Positions 8,330 to 17,719 of a stretch of DNA of 64,000 bases are shown in pieces (within the stretch, counting starts at the first letter, position 1; every line of letters starts with the position of its first letter). The translations under genes and the position numbers were made by a program. The DNA is from Cocleimonas sp. (GTDB lineage: Bacteria > Pseudomonadota > Gammaproteobacteria > Thiotrichales > Thiotrichaceae), in assembly GCA_021647365.1 (NCBI GenBank), contig JAKIUW010000015.1, positions 1-64,000 of the forward strand. The letters run 5' to 3'. The notes under the pieces are model-generated. The model was not told where the DNA came from. It saw nothing but the letters and a program-made list of their open reading frames with translations, and searched no databases.

Positions 8330-10795
8330 ATGACTACGTTAATCCTTATTTTAGCAACACTTGTTGGTGCTATGACACTCGCGTTTCGCGGTAGCCCAAT
8401 CAAAATAGCGAGTATGTTTTTAGTGGGAATGATGCTTATTTCATTCATCACACCTGCTCACTGGCTTTTAACCTTGTTATTGATTATCGCTACGTTAGCA
8501 ACTTTAGTTTTTTCCATTCCAACAGTGCGCATGAAGTTAATATCAAAACCAGCACTCGGCATTATCCGTAAAATCCTCCCTCCTATCTCAGAAACAGAGC
8601 AAGTAGCGATTGATGCAGGAACCGTTTGGTGGGATGGCGAGATTTTTAGTGGTAAGCCAAACTGGAAGAATCTTTTATCAGCTCCCGTGCCAACGCTTAC
8701 CAAAGAAGAACGGGCCTTTTTGGATGGACCTGTAGAGGAGCTTTGCCAAATGGCAGATGCTTGGAGCATCAATCACGACTGGAATGTTATTCCCGACCAC
8801 ATCATTAAGTTCGTTTGTGATAACGGCTTTTTAGGGATGATTATTGATAAAAAGTACGGTGGGCTTGAGTTTTCGGCCATTGCACAATCACAAGTATTAC
8901 TTAGGCTAACCAACACAGGCGGCGGCATAACTTATTTAGTTGGCGTGCCTAACTCACTTGGCCCTGGTGAATTATTAATTAAATACGGCACCGAAGAGCA
9001 AAAAAATCATTACCTACCTCGCCTAGCAAAGGGCAAAGAGATTCCTTGTTTTGCATTAACAGGCCCAACAGCTGGCTCGGATGCAACGTCGATTCCTGAT
9101 ACAGGCGTGGTTTGCATGGGCGAATGGGAAGGTGAAGAAGTTTTAGGTATTAAACTCAACTTCTCAAAACGCTACATTACACTTGCACCAATCGCTTCTT
9201 TGATTGGTTTAGCTTTTCAATTACAAGACCCTGATGGCTTGATCGGTGATGAGAAAGACTACGGCATCACCTGTGCGCTTATCCCACGTACAACGCCGAA
9301 CCTAGAAATTGGTCGTCGCCATTTACCGGTGGGAGATGCCTTCTTAAACGGCCCCATTAAAGGTAAAGATCTTTTTGTACCGCTTGATTCAATTATTGGC
9401 GGACCAATAATGGCAGGTAAAGGCTGGTTAATGTTAGTAAATTGTCTGTCTGTTGGTCGTGCAATTACGTTACCAACAACAGCTGTAGCCGCTTCAAAAA
9501 GATGTGCGCTTGGTACTAGTGCTTATGCAAACTTGCGCAAACAGTTTGGTGTAACTTTAAGTAAATTTGAAGGTGTAGAAAAACCATTAGCGCGCATTGC
9601 AGGTTTATCTTACATAATCGATTCTGCTCGTATTCAAACGGTTCAATCCATTGTAGATGGTCAAAAGCCTAGTGTTGCTTCGGCAATTTTAAAATACCAT
9701 TGTACTGAAATGGCTCGCCAATGTTTGATGGACTCAATGGATATTCATGGTGGAAAGGCGGTCATGAAAGGCCCTAAAAACTATGTTTCTCAAACATACG
9801 AATCTATCCCCGTCGCGATTACCGTTGAAGGAGCGAATATTCTTACACGTAATTTAATGATCTTTGGTCAAGGCGCAATCCGCTCTCATCCCTTTGTACT
9901 TAAAGAAATGGAACTAGCCGCTACAGAAGATAGTGCTGAAACGTTAGAAGCCTTTGATGCAACCCTCACAGGGCATCTTGGATTTGGTGTGAGAAACTTT
10001 GCACGCTCATTCGTATTAGGTTTGGGTTTACCTGTAGGTGACTCACCTGCAGAAAGCAGCCAAGCCAACCCATACTATCGACACATTAATCGCCTCAGTA
10101 GTGTGTTTGCACTCACTGCCGATGTTTCTATGTTGACGCTTGGTGCAAAGCTTAAATTCAAAGAGAATTTATCCGCGCGTTTGGGTGACCTATTAAGCAC
10201 TCTCTTCCTAGCCAGCATGGTGTTAAAGAATCATAAGGACAATAACTATGCAAGAGATGAGTGGCCGATCGTACAATGGTCGTTAGATCATCTTTTCCAT
10301 AAATTCCAAATTGCCTTTGACGAGTTAATGCTAAACTTTCCTAATCGCGCTATCGCAGGAGTTATTAAGACTGCCGCCTTCCCGATTGGTAAACGTTTTA
10401 AAGCACCGCTTGATAGTTTAGAAAAGGAAGTAGTGGAAATCATTAGCCAAGACAGTGGCGCAAGACAGCGCTTAACCAGCGGACCCTATATGACTGCTGG
10501 GGAGAACAATCCATTAGCCGAAGTAAACCAAGTCTTCTTAGACAGTCTTGAACTACAACCACTTCAACAAACTTTACGCGCAGCAATTAAAGACGGCACA
10601 TTACCAAAAGTGGCCGGTGAAGCGTTAATTAAAGCTGGCTTAAAATCCAAAATAATTAACAAGAAAGAAGCGACAGCTTTAACAAAGTTTGAAGCACGTT
10701 TGATGGATATTATTGATGTGGATGATTTTGACGAGTCTGAATTGGTAAGAGTTAAGTATAAAAAGCCAAGGGCCAAATTGAGTAAGGCTAGTTAA
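8330..10795 (+). CDS. fadE: Acyl-CoA dehydrogenase FadE
   Basis: The product has 821 residues, about the length of E. coli FadE (814). It catalyses the first step of beta-oxidation, acyl-CoA to trans-2-enoyl-CoA, with FAD. The N-terminus has two hydrophobic segments (residues 1-65), suggesting membrane association. The acyl-CoA dehydrogenase core follows (DNGFLGMIIDKKYGGLEFS, CFALTGPTAGSDATS, SVGRAITLPTTAVAASKR, MDIHGGKAVMKGPKNY), and then the long FadE-specific C-terminal domain. The gene is preceded by its own promoter/operator and is monocistronic. The operator shared with fadB suggests joint control with fadBA. Confidence 0.95.
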   Translation: MTTLILILATLVGAMTLAFRGSPIKIASMFLVGMMLISFITPAHWLLTLLLIIATLATLVFSIPTVRMKLISKPALGIIRKILPPISETEQVAIDAGTVWWDGEIFSGKPNWKNLLSAPVPTLTKEERAFLDGPVEELCQMADAWSINHDWNVIPDHIIKFVCDNGFLGMIIDKKYGGLEFSAIAQSQVLLRLTNTGGGITYLVGVPNSLGPGELLIKYGTEEQKNHYLPRLAKGKEIPCFALTGPTAGSDATSIPDTGVVCMGEWEGEEVLGIKLNFSKRYITLAPIASLIGLAFQLQDPDGLIGDEKDYGITCALIPRTTPNLEIGRRHLPVGDAFLNGPIKGKDLFVPLDSIIGGPIMAGKGWLMLVNCLSVGRAITLPTTAVAASKRCALGTSAYANLRKQFGVTLSKFEGVEKPLARIAGLSYIIDSARIQTVQSIVDGQKPSVASAILKYHCTEMARQCLMDSMDIHGGKAVMKGPKNYVSQTYESIPVAITVEGANILTRNLMIFGQGAIRSHPFVLKEMELAATEDSAETLEAFDATLTGHLGFGVRNFARSFVLGLGLPVGDSPAESSQANPYYRHINRLSSVFALTADVSMLTLGAKLKFKENLSARLGDLLSTLFLASMVLKNHKDNNYARDEWPIVQWSLDHLFHKFQIAFDELMLNFPNRAIAGVIKTAAFPIGKRFKAPLDSLEKEVVEIISQDSGARQRLTSGPYMTAGENNPLAEVNQVFLDSLELQPLQQTLRAAIKDGTLPKVAGEALIKAGLKSKIINKKEATALTKFEARLMDIIDVDDFDESELVRVKYKKPRAKLSKAS

Positions 10796-10863
10796 TTCGC
10801 TATTGATAAAAGGTTTTCGTTAAAAGCATGCGAAGATAATGGAACAAGAAAAGTTATTCGGGT

Positions 10864-10908
10864 GGTAAGACAGTTTTCTCCTTTGGTCTTATTGCCCTTT
10901 TTTTTGCC
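10864..10908 (+). terminator. Possible fadE terminator
   Basis: TAAGAC (10866-10871) pairs with GTCTTA (10886-10891), and a run of eight T follows a few bases later. The stem is short and the T-run offset, so this is weak. Confidence 0.3.
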
Positions 10909-10963
10909 TTATATTTGTTTTTTTAGCTCTCTGAGTACACCTCAACATCCTCTGTATTAAAGA

Positions 10964-11851
10964 CTATTTCCCCTTCAGTAGCATCGCCTGTTTATACAAT
11001 TCATTCTTCTTACGCCCTGTGATCTTCGCCGCTAAACTAGCCGCTTGTTTCACTGGCAACTCATCTACAAGAATCTTCAACAGCGCTTCCGTAGAGCTAT
11101 TTACGTCGTCACTTTCTGTTTCTTCAATATGCCCAGAAACCATCAGCACAAACTCACCTTTTTGATGCACTTTTTGTGGTGTGTCATCTTCGCTTATCCA
11201 CCGCTGCAAACCAGCTAAATCACCTCGGTAAATCTGCTCGAACATTTTTGTAAGCTCCCGCGCTAGAACAACTTTTCGTGTTGCGCCAAAAATATCAAGC
11301 ATTGCTTCAACCGTTACCGCAATTCTATGGCTGGACTCGTAATACACTTGTGTGCGTGGTTCTTTAAGGTTTGCTTGCAGTGCTTTATTACGCCCTACAT
11401 TTTTTGCAGGCAAAAAACCTTCAAAGGTAAAGCGATCAGTTGGCAAGCCGGCTATCGACAATGCCGTAATGATTGCGCTTACCCCAGGAATGGGAACTAT
11501 CTTATAACCTTGATCACCTAACTCACTTACCAAATGATAACCAGGATCACTAATCAATGGCGTGCCTGCATCGCTGACTAAGGCGATATTCTCTCCTGTA
11601 TCTAGCCAGTTTTTTATGGCATTTACTTTGTGGCGTTCGTTATGATCGTGTAATGCTTGTAGCTCGCCCTGTATGCCAAAATGGGTAAGTAGTTTGCGCG
11701 TATTGCGGGTGTCTTCGGCGCATATTTTATCTGCCAATTTGAGCGTATCAAGCGCACGCTGGGTTATGTCGCCGAGGTTACCGATGGGTGTGGCTACAAT
11801 GTAGAGAGTTCCTGCATTTGCTTTATTGGTATCTGTGTTTTTTTCTGTCAT
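10964..11851 (-). CDS. rsmI: 16S rRNA (cytidine-1402-2'-O)-methyltransferase
   Basis: The product has 295 residues. RsmI methylates the 2'-OH of C1402 in the ribosomal P site, using S-adenosylmethionine. The tetrapyrrole-methylase fold motifs are clear: LYIVATPIGNLGDITQRAL at the start, ICAEDTRNTRKLLTHFGI, and LVSDAGTPLISDPGY. The C-terminus has the helical SAKITGRKKNELYKQA-type region (here LAAKITGRKKNELYKQAML). It is divergent from lpoA with a 59-bp spacer, the conserved gammaproteobacterial yraL-yraM arrangement. Confidence 0.95.
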   Translation of the reverse strand: MTEKNTDTNKANAGTLYIVATPIGNLGDITQRALDTLKLADKICAEDTRNTRKLLTHFGIQGELQALHDHNERHKVNAIKNWLDTGENIALVSDAGTPLISDPGYHLVSELGDQGYKIVPIPGVSAIITALSIAGLPTDRFTFEGFLPAKNVGRNKALQANLKEPRTQVYYESSHRIAVTVEAMLDIFGATRKVVLARELTKMFEQIYRGDLAGLQRWISEDDTPQKVHQKGEFVLMVSGHIEETESDDVNSSTEALLKILVDELPVKQAASLAAKITGRKKNELYKQAMLLKGK

Positions 11852-11910
11852 TAGTGGTATATTCAGGTTGATCAGTTATTAAGCAAGAAACAAATAAGGG
11901 GATAATAACG

Positions 11911-13758
11911 ATGATTTGCGCAACTAAAGGTCCAATGGCTCGGCTATTTTCAACTTCATTTTTAATCTCATTATCTTTATTAGCACTTAGTGCATGTACA
12001 TCATTGCCAAGTATTGGCAACATTGTACCGCAAATTGCATTGCCTACTTTAGATAATCACGCCTTACCTCAAGGCAAAGATATTGAGTTAGCCAATGCTC
12101 TATTGGCAGCGGGGAAAAAACGCGAAGCAGCGGCGGCTTATTTTGATGCCTCACGCAATTATCGCTCACCTGAGCGCGAACGTTTAATCCTGCAAGCATC
12201 AGAGTTGGCAGCAATTTCAAAAGATTCAAACCTTGCACAGCGCTACCTTTCCCCTCTTCGTTACTCTTCTTTAAATAAAGAGAATCAAGCACGCTTTCGT
12301 TTTACGCAAGCACAACTAGCTCTAAATGATAAAAACTATCGTGAAACCCTACGCATATTACCCCAACGTGTTCAGGGGTTACCCGATGGTTTGGCAAGTA
12401 AAATTCTTAACGCGAGAATGAGAGCGGCGCAATCAAGCCGCGACAGAATATCATTGGTTCAAGAGTTGGTTTTGCAAGAGCCTACTTTAAAAAATGATTA
12501 CGAGGTAAAGCTCAATCACGACCGTATTTGGAACCATATCCAGCAAATTCCTAGAGGAAAATTAAACGAAAGCAGAAAGCATATAAATCACGCTGTATTA
12601 AGAAGTTGGCTGGATTTGGGCTATTTAGCACGTACGGCAAAAGGCTATGACGGCGCAGTCACTCAAAGCGCTCGTAGCAATATACTCAGCTGGCAACAAA
12701 GAAACCGTAATCATCCTGGCAACAGTAAAGTTGCAGCACTGCTTAAGTCAGCACCTGCTACAACGACTACGCCTTATAAAGCAAGTAGTGACAAAACCAG
12801 CAATAGTAGTCATACAGGCACACAAATCGCTGTAATTTTACCGTTGACGGGTCGCTTATCCAGCGTAGGAAATACCATTTTACAAGGTATTAAAGAAGCT
12901 CACAAACAATCATCCAGCAATACTCATTTGAAAGTTTATAATTCTGCAAACAGTTCTATCCAAGGCTTGTATAAAGTGGCTGTCGACAAAGGTGCTGATC
13001 TTATTGTCGGACCGTTTGATAAAAATAAAATCTACAGCTTGGCAAAAGCTAATTTGGATAAGCCTGTTTTAGGTCTAAACTATGTTTTAGACTCCAATAC
13101 ATCAAATCCAAAACTAAAACAGTTTGGGCTATTACCCGAAGATGAAGCCGTACAGATGGCGCAGTTTGCATTAAACCAAGGGCATAAACGCGTGGCATTA
13201 TTAACGCCAAATTCTGCATGGGGACAACGACTACGCGATGCAATGCGCACTGCTGTTATCGAGCGTGGTGGCACAGTAGTCATTATGAAAAGCTATCTCA
13301 ACAATGCTAAAAGTTACTTTGCAGATGCTCAGAACTTGGCATTTCGTAGCGATGAGATTGATACCATCTTAATGGCAGCATCGCCCAGCCAAGCGCAACG
13401 CCTCTATCCAGCCTTACGACAAGAAATAAAAAGACTACCTATTTATGCTACCTCACACGTTTTTAGCGGTGTCGCTAATGCGAGTACAGACTCCAATCTT
13501 GAAGGACTTATTTTCACAGAAACGCCTTGGGTGCTGGATATGATTAAAAATAACAGCAACGCACAAAGTAACTCACCACGCTTACATGCTTTAGGGATGG
13601 ATGCTTATTTAATTGCTAAAAACTTAAATAAACTACAAGGCTTTAGCGGTTCATTAAATGGCAAAACAGGACGTATTCGCCTAAGCCAAGATGGAACAAT
13701 GCACCGCACCCTACGCTGGGCACAATTTAGAAATGGCATTCCTGTCGCCATACGATAA
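11911..13758 (+). CDS. lpoA: Outer-membrane lipoprotein activator of PBP1A
   Basis: The product has 615 residues. LpoA reaches through the periplasm to stimulate penicillin-binding protein 1A. A strong AAGGGG precedes the ATG at 11911. The lipoprotein signal ends in LALSAC (Cys about 29). The N-terminal half is a TPR-like helical region (ELANALLAAGKKREAAAAYF). The C-terminal half is a periplasmic-binding-protein fold (QIAVILPLTGRLSSVGNTIL, DLIVGPFDKNKIYSLA, VALLTPNSAWGQRLRDAM). A Thr/Ser-rich linker separates them near 285-305. Divergence from rsmI and the downstream yraN support the call. Confidence 0.93.
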   Translation: MICATKGPMARLFSTSFLISLSLLALSACTSLPSIGNIVPQIALPTLDNHALPQGKDIELANALLAAGKKREAAAAYFDASRNYRSPERERLILQASELAAISKDSNLAQRYLSPLRYSSLNKENQARFRFTQAQLALNDKNYRETLRILPQRVQGLPDGLASKILNARMRAAQSSRDRISLVQELVLQEPTLKNDYEVKLNHDRIWNHIQQIPRGKLNESRKHINHAVLRSWLDLGYLARTAKGYDGAVTQSARSNILSWQQRNRNHPGNSKVAALLKSAPATTTTPYKASSDKTSNSSHTGTQIAVILPLTGRLSSVGNTILQGIKEAHKQSSSNTHLKVYNSANSSIQGLYKVAVDKGADLIVGPFDKNKIYSLAKANLDKPVLGLNYVLDSNTSNPKLKQFGLLPEDEAVQMAQFALNQGHKRVALLTPNSAWGQRLRDAMRTAVIERGGTVVIMKSYLNNAKSYFADAQNLAFRSDEIDTILMAASPSQAQRLYPALRQEIKRLPIYATSHVFSGVANASTDSNLEGLIFTETPWVLDMIKNNSNAQSNSPRLHALGMDAYLIAKNLNKLQGFSGSLNGKTGRIRLSQDGTMHRTLRWAQFRNGIPVAIR

Positions 13759-13761
13759 AGC

Positions 13762-14160
13762 ATGACAATAAAACAACTGAGCCTCTTCGTAAACTTATCT
13801 AAAAAACTAACCAGTCGAAAAAAGCGTGGCAATAAAGCTGAGCAACAAGCTTGCAAGCATTTGCAAAATAACGGTTTAACATTATTAGAAAAAAACTTTT
13901 CTACCAAGGCGGGCGAAGTAGATTTGATTATGCGAGATGGTGAAACTTTAGTCTTTGTGGAAGTTCGTTATCGAAAGAACACCGATTATGGCGGGGCTGC
14001 CGCAAGCGTTACCGTTAAAAAGCAGCAACGAATAATCAAAGCTGCACTCGCTTATCAACAAAAACACTTGCCCCAGTCGTCTATGCGTTTTGACGTAGTA
14101 GCTATAGAAGGCGATAATGGAGATATTGACTGGATAACCAGCGCATTTGATGGTTTTTAA
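13762..14160 (+). CDS. yraN: YraN/UPF0102 family endonuclease-like protein
   Basis: The product has 132 residues. The UPF0102 fold is related to Holliday-junction resolvase-type nucleases. Motifs are RGNKAEQQACKHLQNNGL, NFSTKAGEVDLIMRDGETL with the E-x-D-L core, and FVEVRYRKNTDYGGAAASV. The N-terminal 20 residues are longer than usual, so a later start is possible. It begins four bases after the lpoA stop, as in many gammaproteobacteria. The exact function of the family is unsettled. Confidence 0.9.
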   Translation: MTIKQLSLFVNLSKKLTSRKKRGNKAEQQACKHLQNNGLTLLEKNFSTKAGEVDLIMRDGETLVFVEVRYRKNTDYGGAAASVTVKKQQRIIKAALAYQQKHLPQSSMRFDVVAIEGDNGDIDWITSAFDGF

Positions 14161-14181
14161 AGGAAAGATTGAATAGAATTT

Positions 14182-15459
14182 ATGAGTAATAACCGCATAG
14201 ACTTCTTTCGAGAAGCCGCTCCTTACATCCACCTTCATCGTGGAAAGACATTTGTTATCGCCTTTGAGGGCGAGGTTATTGAGAGCGCGGCATTCTCACA
14301 GTTAATTCATGATATTGCCATTTTATCGGCATTGGGCGCACGTATTGTATTGGTGCATGGCGCACGTTCTCAGGTTGATAAACACTTACAATCTCTCAAC
14401 CATGAGATTGAAGTAGTCGATGATTTGCGCGTTACCGATGATTTTACCTTGCAAGTTGCCAAGGAAACTATTGGCGCATTGAGGGTAGAAATAGAAAATC
14501 AACTCACCCACGCACTCAGCACACCCCCTGTGATTAATGAAAGCTTGGGCGTACTTTCAGGCAATTTTATTACCGCACAACCAATGGGTGTGCATAACGG
14601 CACGGATTACCAGTACACAGGCAGCGTGCGGAAAATTAATGCAAAATTGATAACACAATTAGTCGATGCTGGCAGTATTGTATTGCTGTCATCACTCGGC
14701 TTTTCACCTTCTGGTGAGGCGTTTAATTTACGTTATGAAGATGTAGCAAGCTCTGCGGCAAAAGCCTTGCAAGCAGACAAATTAATCTTTATCCATAATG
14801 ATGAGGCAACGCCCACTAGCGATGTAGAACTCAGCGAGCTTGACCAATTTATTAAAGATCATCCTCCTCAAAAGCGTTTGCTAAATCATATAAAAACAGC
14901 CTTGCTCAATGGTGTGCAACGCGTGCATTTACTCAGCACCACAACACCTGACGGACTATTTCTAGAACTGTATACACGCGACGGTATCGGCACCATGTTT
15001 AATGCCAGTTTGTACGAAGAGGTTCGCCAAGCCAAAGTTGCCGATGTCAGCGGTATTATTGATCTCATCGAGCCACTGGAAGAAAAAGGTGCTTTGATTA
15101 AACGCTCACGCGAGCAACTAGAACTTGAAATTAATCAGTTCAGCGTGATTGAGCGTGATGGGAAAATCATCGGATGTGCAGCGCTTTACCCAATCACAGA
15201 TACTAACACTGGCGAACTCGCTTGCCTTGCTATTCATCCCGAATATAAAGGTGGTGGGCGTGGTGATATATTACTCAAACGCATCGTGCAAGTCTCAAAA
15301 GAGAAGAATGTGACTCAACTTTTAGTTCTCACCACTCAATCGGTAGACTGGTTTAAAGAAAGAGGATTTGATTTGGGCGAAGTCAGTGACTTGCCTGAGC
15401 AGAAGAAAGCTTTGTATAATTTTCAGCGTAATTCTAAGGTTTTGTTAAAGAGGCTTTGA
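14182..15459 (+). CDS. argA: N-acetylglutamate synthase
   Basis: The product has 425 residues (E. coli ArgA 443). It catalyses acetyl-CoA plus glutamate to N-acetylglutamate, the first step of arginine synthesis. The N-terminal amino-acid-kinase-like domain (about 1-280) starts YIHLHRGKTFVIAFEGEVIE and includes IVLVHGARSQVD, the likely arginine-feedback domain. The C-terminal GNAT domain (about 285-425) has ACLAIHPEYKGGGRGDILLK, the acetyl-CoA-binding loop. AGGAAAG lies 21 bases before the start. It follows yraN closely (21 bp) and may be co-transcribed with lpoA-yraN, an unusual neighbour for argA. Confidence 0.94.
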   Translation: MSNNRIDFFREAAPYIHLHRGKTFVIAFEGEVIESAAFSQLIHDIAILSALGARIVLVHGARSQVDKHLQSLNHEIEVVDDLRVTDDFTLQVAKETIGALRVEIENQLTHALSTPPVINESLGVLSGNFITAQPMGVHNGTDYQYTGSVRKINAKLITQLVDAGSIVLLSSLGFSPSGEAFNLRYEDVASSAAKALQADKLIFIHNDEATPTSDVELSELDQFIKDHPPQKRLLNHIKTALLNGVQRVHLLSTTTPDGLFLELYTRDGIGTMFNASLYEEVRQAKVADVSGIIDLIEPLEEKGALIKRSREQLELEINQFSVIERDGKIIGCAALYPITDTNTGELACLAIHPEYKGGGRGDILLKRIVQVSKEKNVTQLLVLTTQSVDWFKERGFDLGEVSDLPEQKKALYNFQRNSKVLLKRL

Positions 15460-15483
15460 TAGTTATAAATAAAAATTACTAGA

Positions 15484-15545
15484 AGCCCCCTACTTTTGAA
15501 TGATAACTCGTTGGTTTTTTAACGACTGCTAGAATTTACGCAAAG
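15484..15545. repeat. G-tract repeat copy 3, diverged long form
   Basis: AGCCCCCTACTTTTGAATGA opens a degraded core (15484-15504). The extension to 15545 closely matches the RC of 7370-7435, including the CGTT-T-run-AACG hairpin and GCTAGAATTTA. It lies in the convergent gap after argA. Confidence 0.75.
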
Positions 15546-15596
15546 CATAATGATGTATCTGGAAGGGTAGGGGTAGGGGTAATGCCAAGTTCAACA

Positions 15597-16241
15597 CTAA
15601 TCCCTAAACGTGTGCCCACAAAAACGGCAACGAGAAAAATTAATATCAGGTAATGTTGAGGCTTCTTGTGATGGCATTAGCCTAATCACATTATGACTCC
15701 CACAGCTTGGGCATGTTGCATCTGAGCCATTTTCAATATTGAGCAAATCAACTTTTAGATCACTGGCTTTTCGATGTTTGTTCGACTTGTCTTGAGTTGT
15801 TCGTTTACTCTTATCATTCTTACTTTTAAGTAGTGGCGGGAAACGATTTTCATGCTCTTGGATAATACGTTGGCATTGCTTTCTAAAAGGTTTTAATAAG
15901 CCGACTTTGTCAAACTTTCTTCTAAACTCATGCAACAATTCCTTGGTAGGAAGACGTGCCTTAAAACCTGTTTGCATAAAACTAAATAGATAAAGCTGAT
16001 GTTTGGCCCATGTTAGTAGTTCGTCATCATCAAGGCAAAGCAACTCTTGTAAAGCGAGTAAACGTAGCAATATGAGTTGCTCATTACCCGGTAGATTGAC
16101 CAGTCTCTTCTTCTCAAAAAAATTCTCAAACTTCTCCCAAGGCAAGCTAGTAGCAAATAATGAGATTGAACTAATAAAGTGTGGATCTGGGGCCACATAC
16201 GATTCGCCTTGCCCCATTTTCTTTGTAACATGTAAATCCAC
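15597..16241 (-). CDS. Transposase-derived protein with zinc ribbon, no catalytic domain
   Basis: The product has 214 residues. Residues about 25-140 resemble the N-terminal helical domain of IS5/IS1182-type transposases (LILLRLLALQELLCLDDDEL, KARLPTKELLHEFRRKFDKV). The DDE catalytic domain that should follow is absent. Instead there is a basic linker (KSKNDKSKRTTQDKSNKHRK) and a C-terminal zinc ribbon with CPSCGS and CRFCGH. It has an intact start, no premature stop and no terminal inverted repeats nearby, so it looks like a fused or domesticated DNA-binding protein rather than an insertion sequence. Function unknown. Confidence 0.6.
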   Translation of the reverse strand: MDLHVTKKMGQGESYVAPDPHFISSISLFATSLPWEKFENFFEKKRLVNLPGNEQLILLRLLALQELLCLDDDELLTWAKHQLYLFSFMQTGFKARLPTKELLHEFRRKFDKVGLLKPFRKQCQRIIQEHENRFPPLLKSKNDKSKRTTQDKSNKHRKASDLKVDLLNIENGSDATCPSCGSHNVIRLMPSQEASTLPDINFSRCRFCGHTFRD

Positions 16242-16528
16242 GTAGCACTCCTTTGCATCATCATTCCATCATCAAGAAATTAGAATAGTTGAAAGGGACA
16301 AATGAAAGATAGCGAGCTGTGTGCCTTGGTAGCTTTTTGCAGATAAGCGGTCGATAAGATCCAAGGTGATTATCATACTGATCAATCCTTAATCAACATG
16401 ATAAGTAACACCATTAAAAGCTATAAAATTTATGTTCTAGTCTAATGCCATAACTCCTAGATAAAATAAAATAGACACGAATCTTAGCTACTAAGACTTA
16501 TACAAGCTCCATGACTAAAGGTGATTTA

Positions 16529-17719
16529 TCACAAACGCTCAAACACCGTTGCAATACCCTGACCGTGACCGATACACATCGTCGCTAAACCAAAGGTGGC
16601 ATCCTTTTCTTTCATTATATTCATCAAGGTGGTTGAAATACGTGAACCAGAACAGCCTAGCGGATGCCCAAGTGCTATTGCACCACCATTGAGATTCACT
16701 TTTTCATCCATCACATCCATGATGCCTAAATCTTTTAGCACAGGAAGCGATTGAGCGGCAAAGGCTTCGTTTAATTCCCACACATCAATATCATTCACTG
16801 ACAAGCCTGCTTTTTTCAGCGCGATTTGCGATGCGGGTACTGGGCCATAACCCATGATTGCGGGATCAACACCTGCTAAACCTAGTGAGGTGATTTTTGC
16901 AATAGGCGTTAAACCTGCATCCTGCGCGGCTTGTGCCGACATAATGATCATTGCCGATGCACCATCTGATAATGCAGAAGAAGTACCTGCTGTAACCGTT
17001 CCACCTTTTGGGTTAAACACGGGGCGTAAGCCTGCCAAAGTTTCTGTTGTAGTATCTGGGCGGATGACTTCATCCTTTTTGCACATTTGTGGCAAGCCAT
17101 CTGCATCGTGACCGGGTGTTGGTACGATCTCATTATCAAACTTTCCTGCCTCTGCTGCCGCGTGTGCAAATTGATGCGAGCGTGCGCCAAAGGCATCTTG
17201 TGCTTCGCGTGTTATTCCGTGTTGAACCGCTAACATTTCTGCGGTTAAGCCCATCATGTTTGATGCCATTGCCGCATGTTTTGCAAAGCTTGGATTAAGA
17301 TCGACACCATGCGTCATCGGGATATGTCCCATGTGCTCAACGCCACCGATAATGTAAAAATCACCGTTGCCAGACTGTATGCCTTGGGCGGCAGTGTGGA
17401 TTGCTTGCATCGACGAGCCACATAATCGATTCACCGTTTGTGCTGGCACGGTATGCGGCAAGCGTGTTAGCAATGCCATTACGCGCGCAACATTAAAACC
17501 TTGTTCTAGCGTTTGGTAGGTACAACCCCAAATCACGTCATCGACCTTTGATGGGTCTAAGCCTTCGTTACGATCAAATAATGCTTCGACCAAATGTGCA
17601 GATAAATTCTCAGCACGGGTTACTCGATACATTCCATTTTTTGAACGACCCATTGGGGTTCTTACGCCATCGACTACGACTGCATCTCTAGGATTTAGTT
17701 TGTTGTTAAGAGTACTCAT
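16529..17719 (-). CDS. fadA: 3-ketoacyl-CoA thiolase FadA
   Basis: The product has 396 residues. It performs thiolytic cleavage of 3-ketoacyl-CoA, the last step of beta-oxidation, in complex with FadB. Catalytic residues are visible: nucleophilic Cys in VNRLCGSSMQ, His in ALGHPLGCSGSR and Cys in TMCIGHGQG. It overlaps fadB by four bases, so the two are translationally coupled. The about 290 bp downstream to the zinc-ribbon gene hold only a weak dyad (TTATCAT/ATGATAA near 16370-16406). Confidence 0.96.
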   Translation of the reverse strand: MSTLNNKLNPRDAVVVDGVRTPMGRSKNGMYRVTRAENLSAHLVEALFDRNEGLDPSKVDDVIWGCTYQTLEQGFNVARVMALLTRLPHTVPAQTVNRLCGSSMQAIHTAAQGIQSGNGDFYIIGGVEHMGHIPMTHGVDLNPSFAKHAAMASNMMGLTAEMLAVQHGITREAQDAFGARSHQFAHAAAEAGKFDNEIVPTPGHDADGLPQMCKKDEVIRPDTTTETLAGLRPVFNPKGGTVTAGTSSALSDGASAMIIMSAQAAQDAGLTPIAKITSLGLAGVDPAIMGYGPVPASQIALKKAGLSVNDIDVWELNEAFAAQSLPVLKDLGIMDVMDEKVNLNGGAIALGHPLGCSGSRISTTLMNIMKEKDATFGLATMCIGHGQGIATVFERL

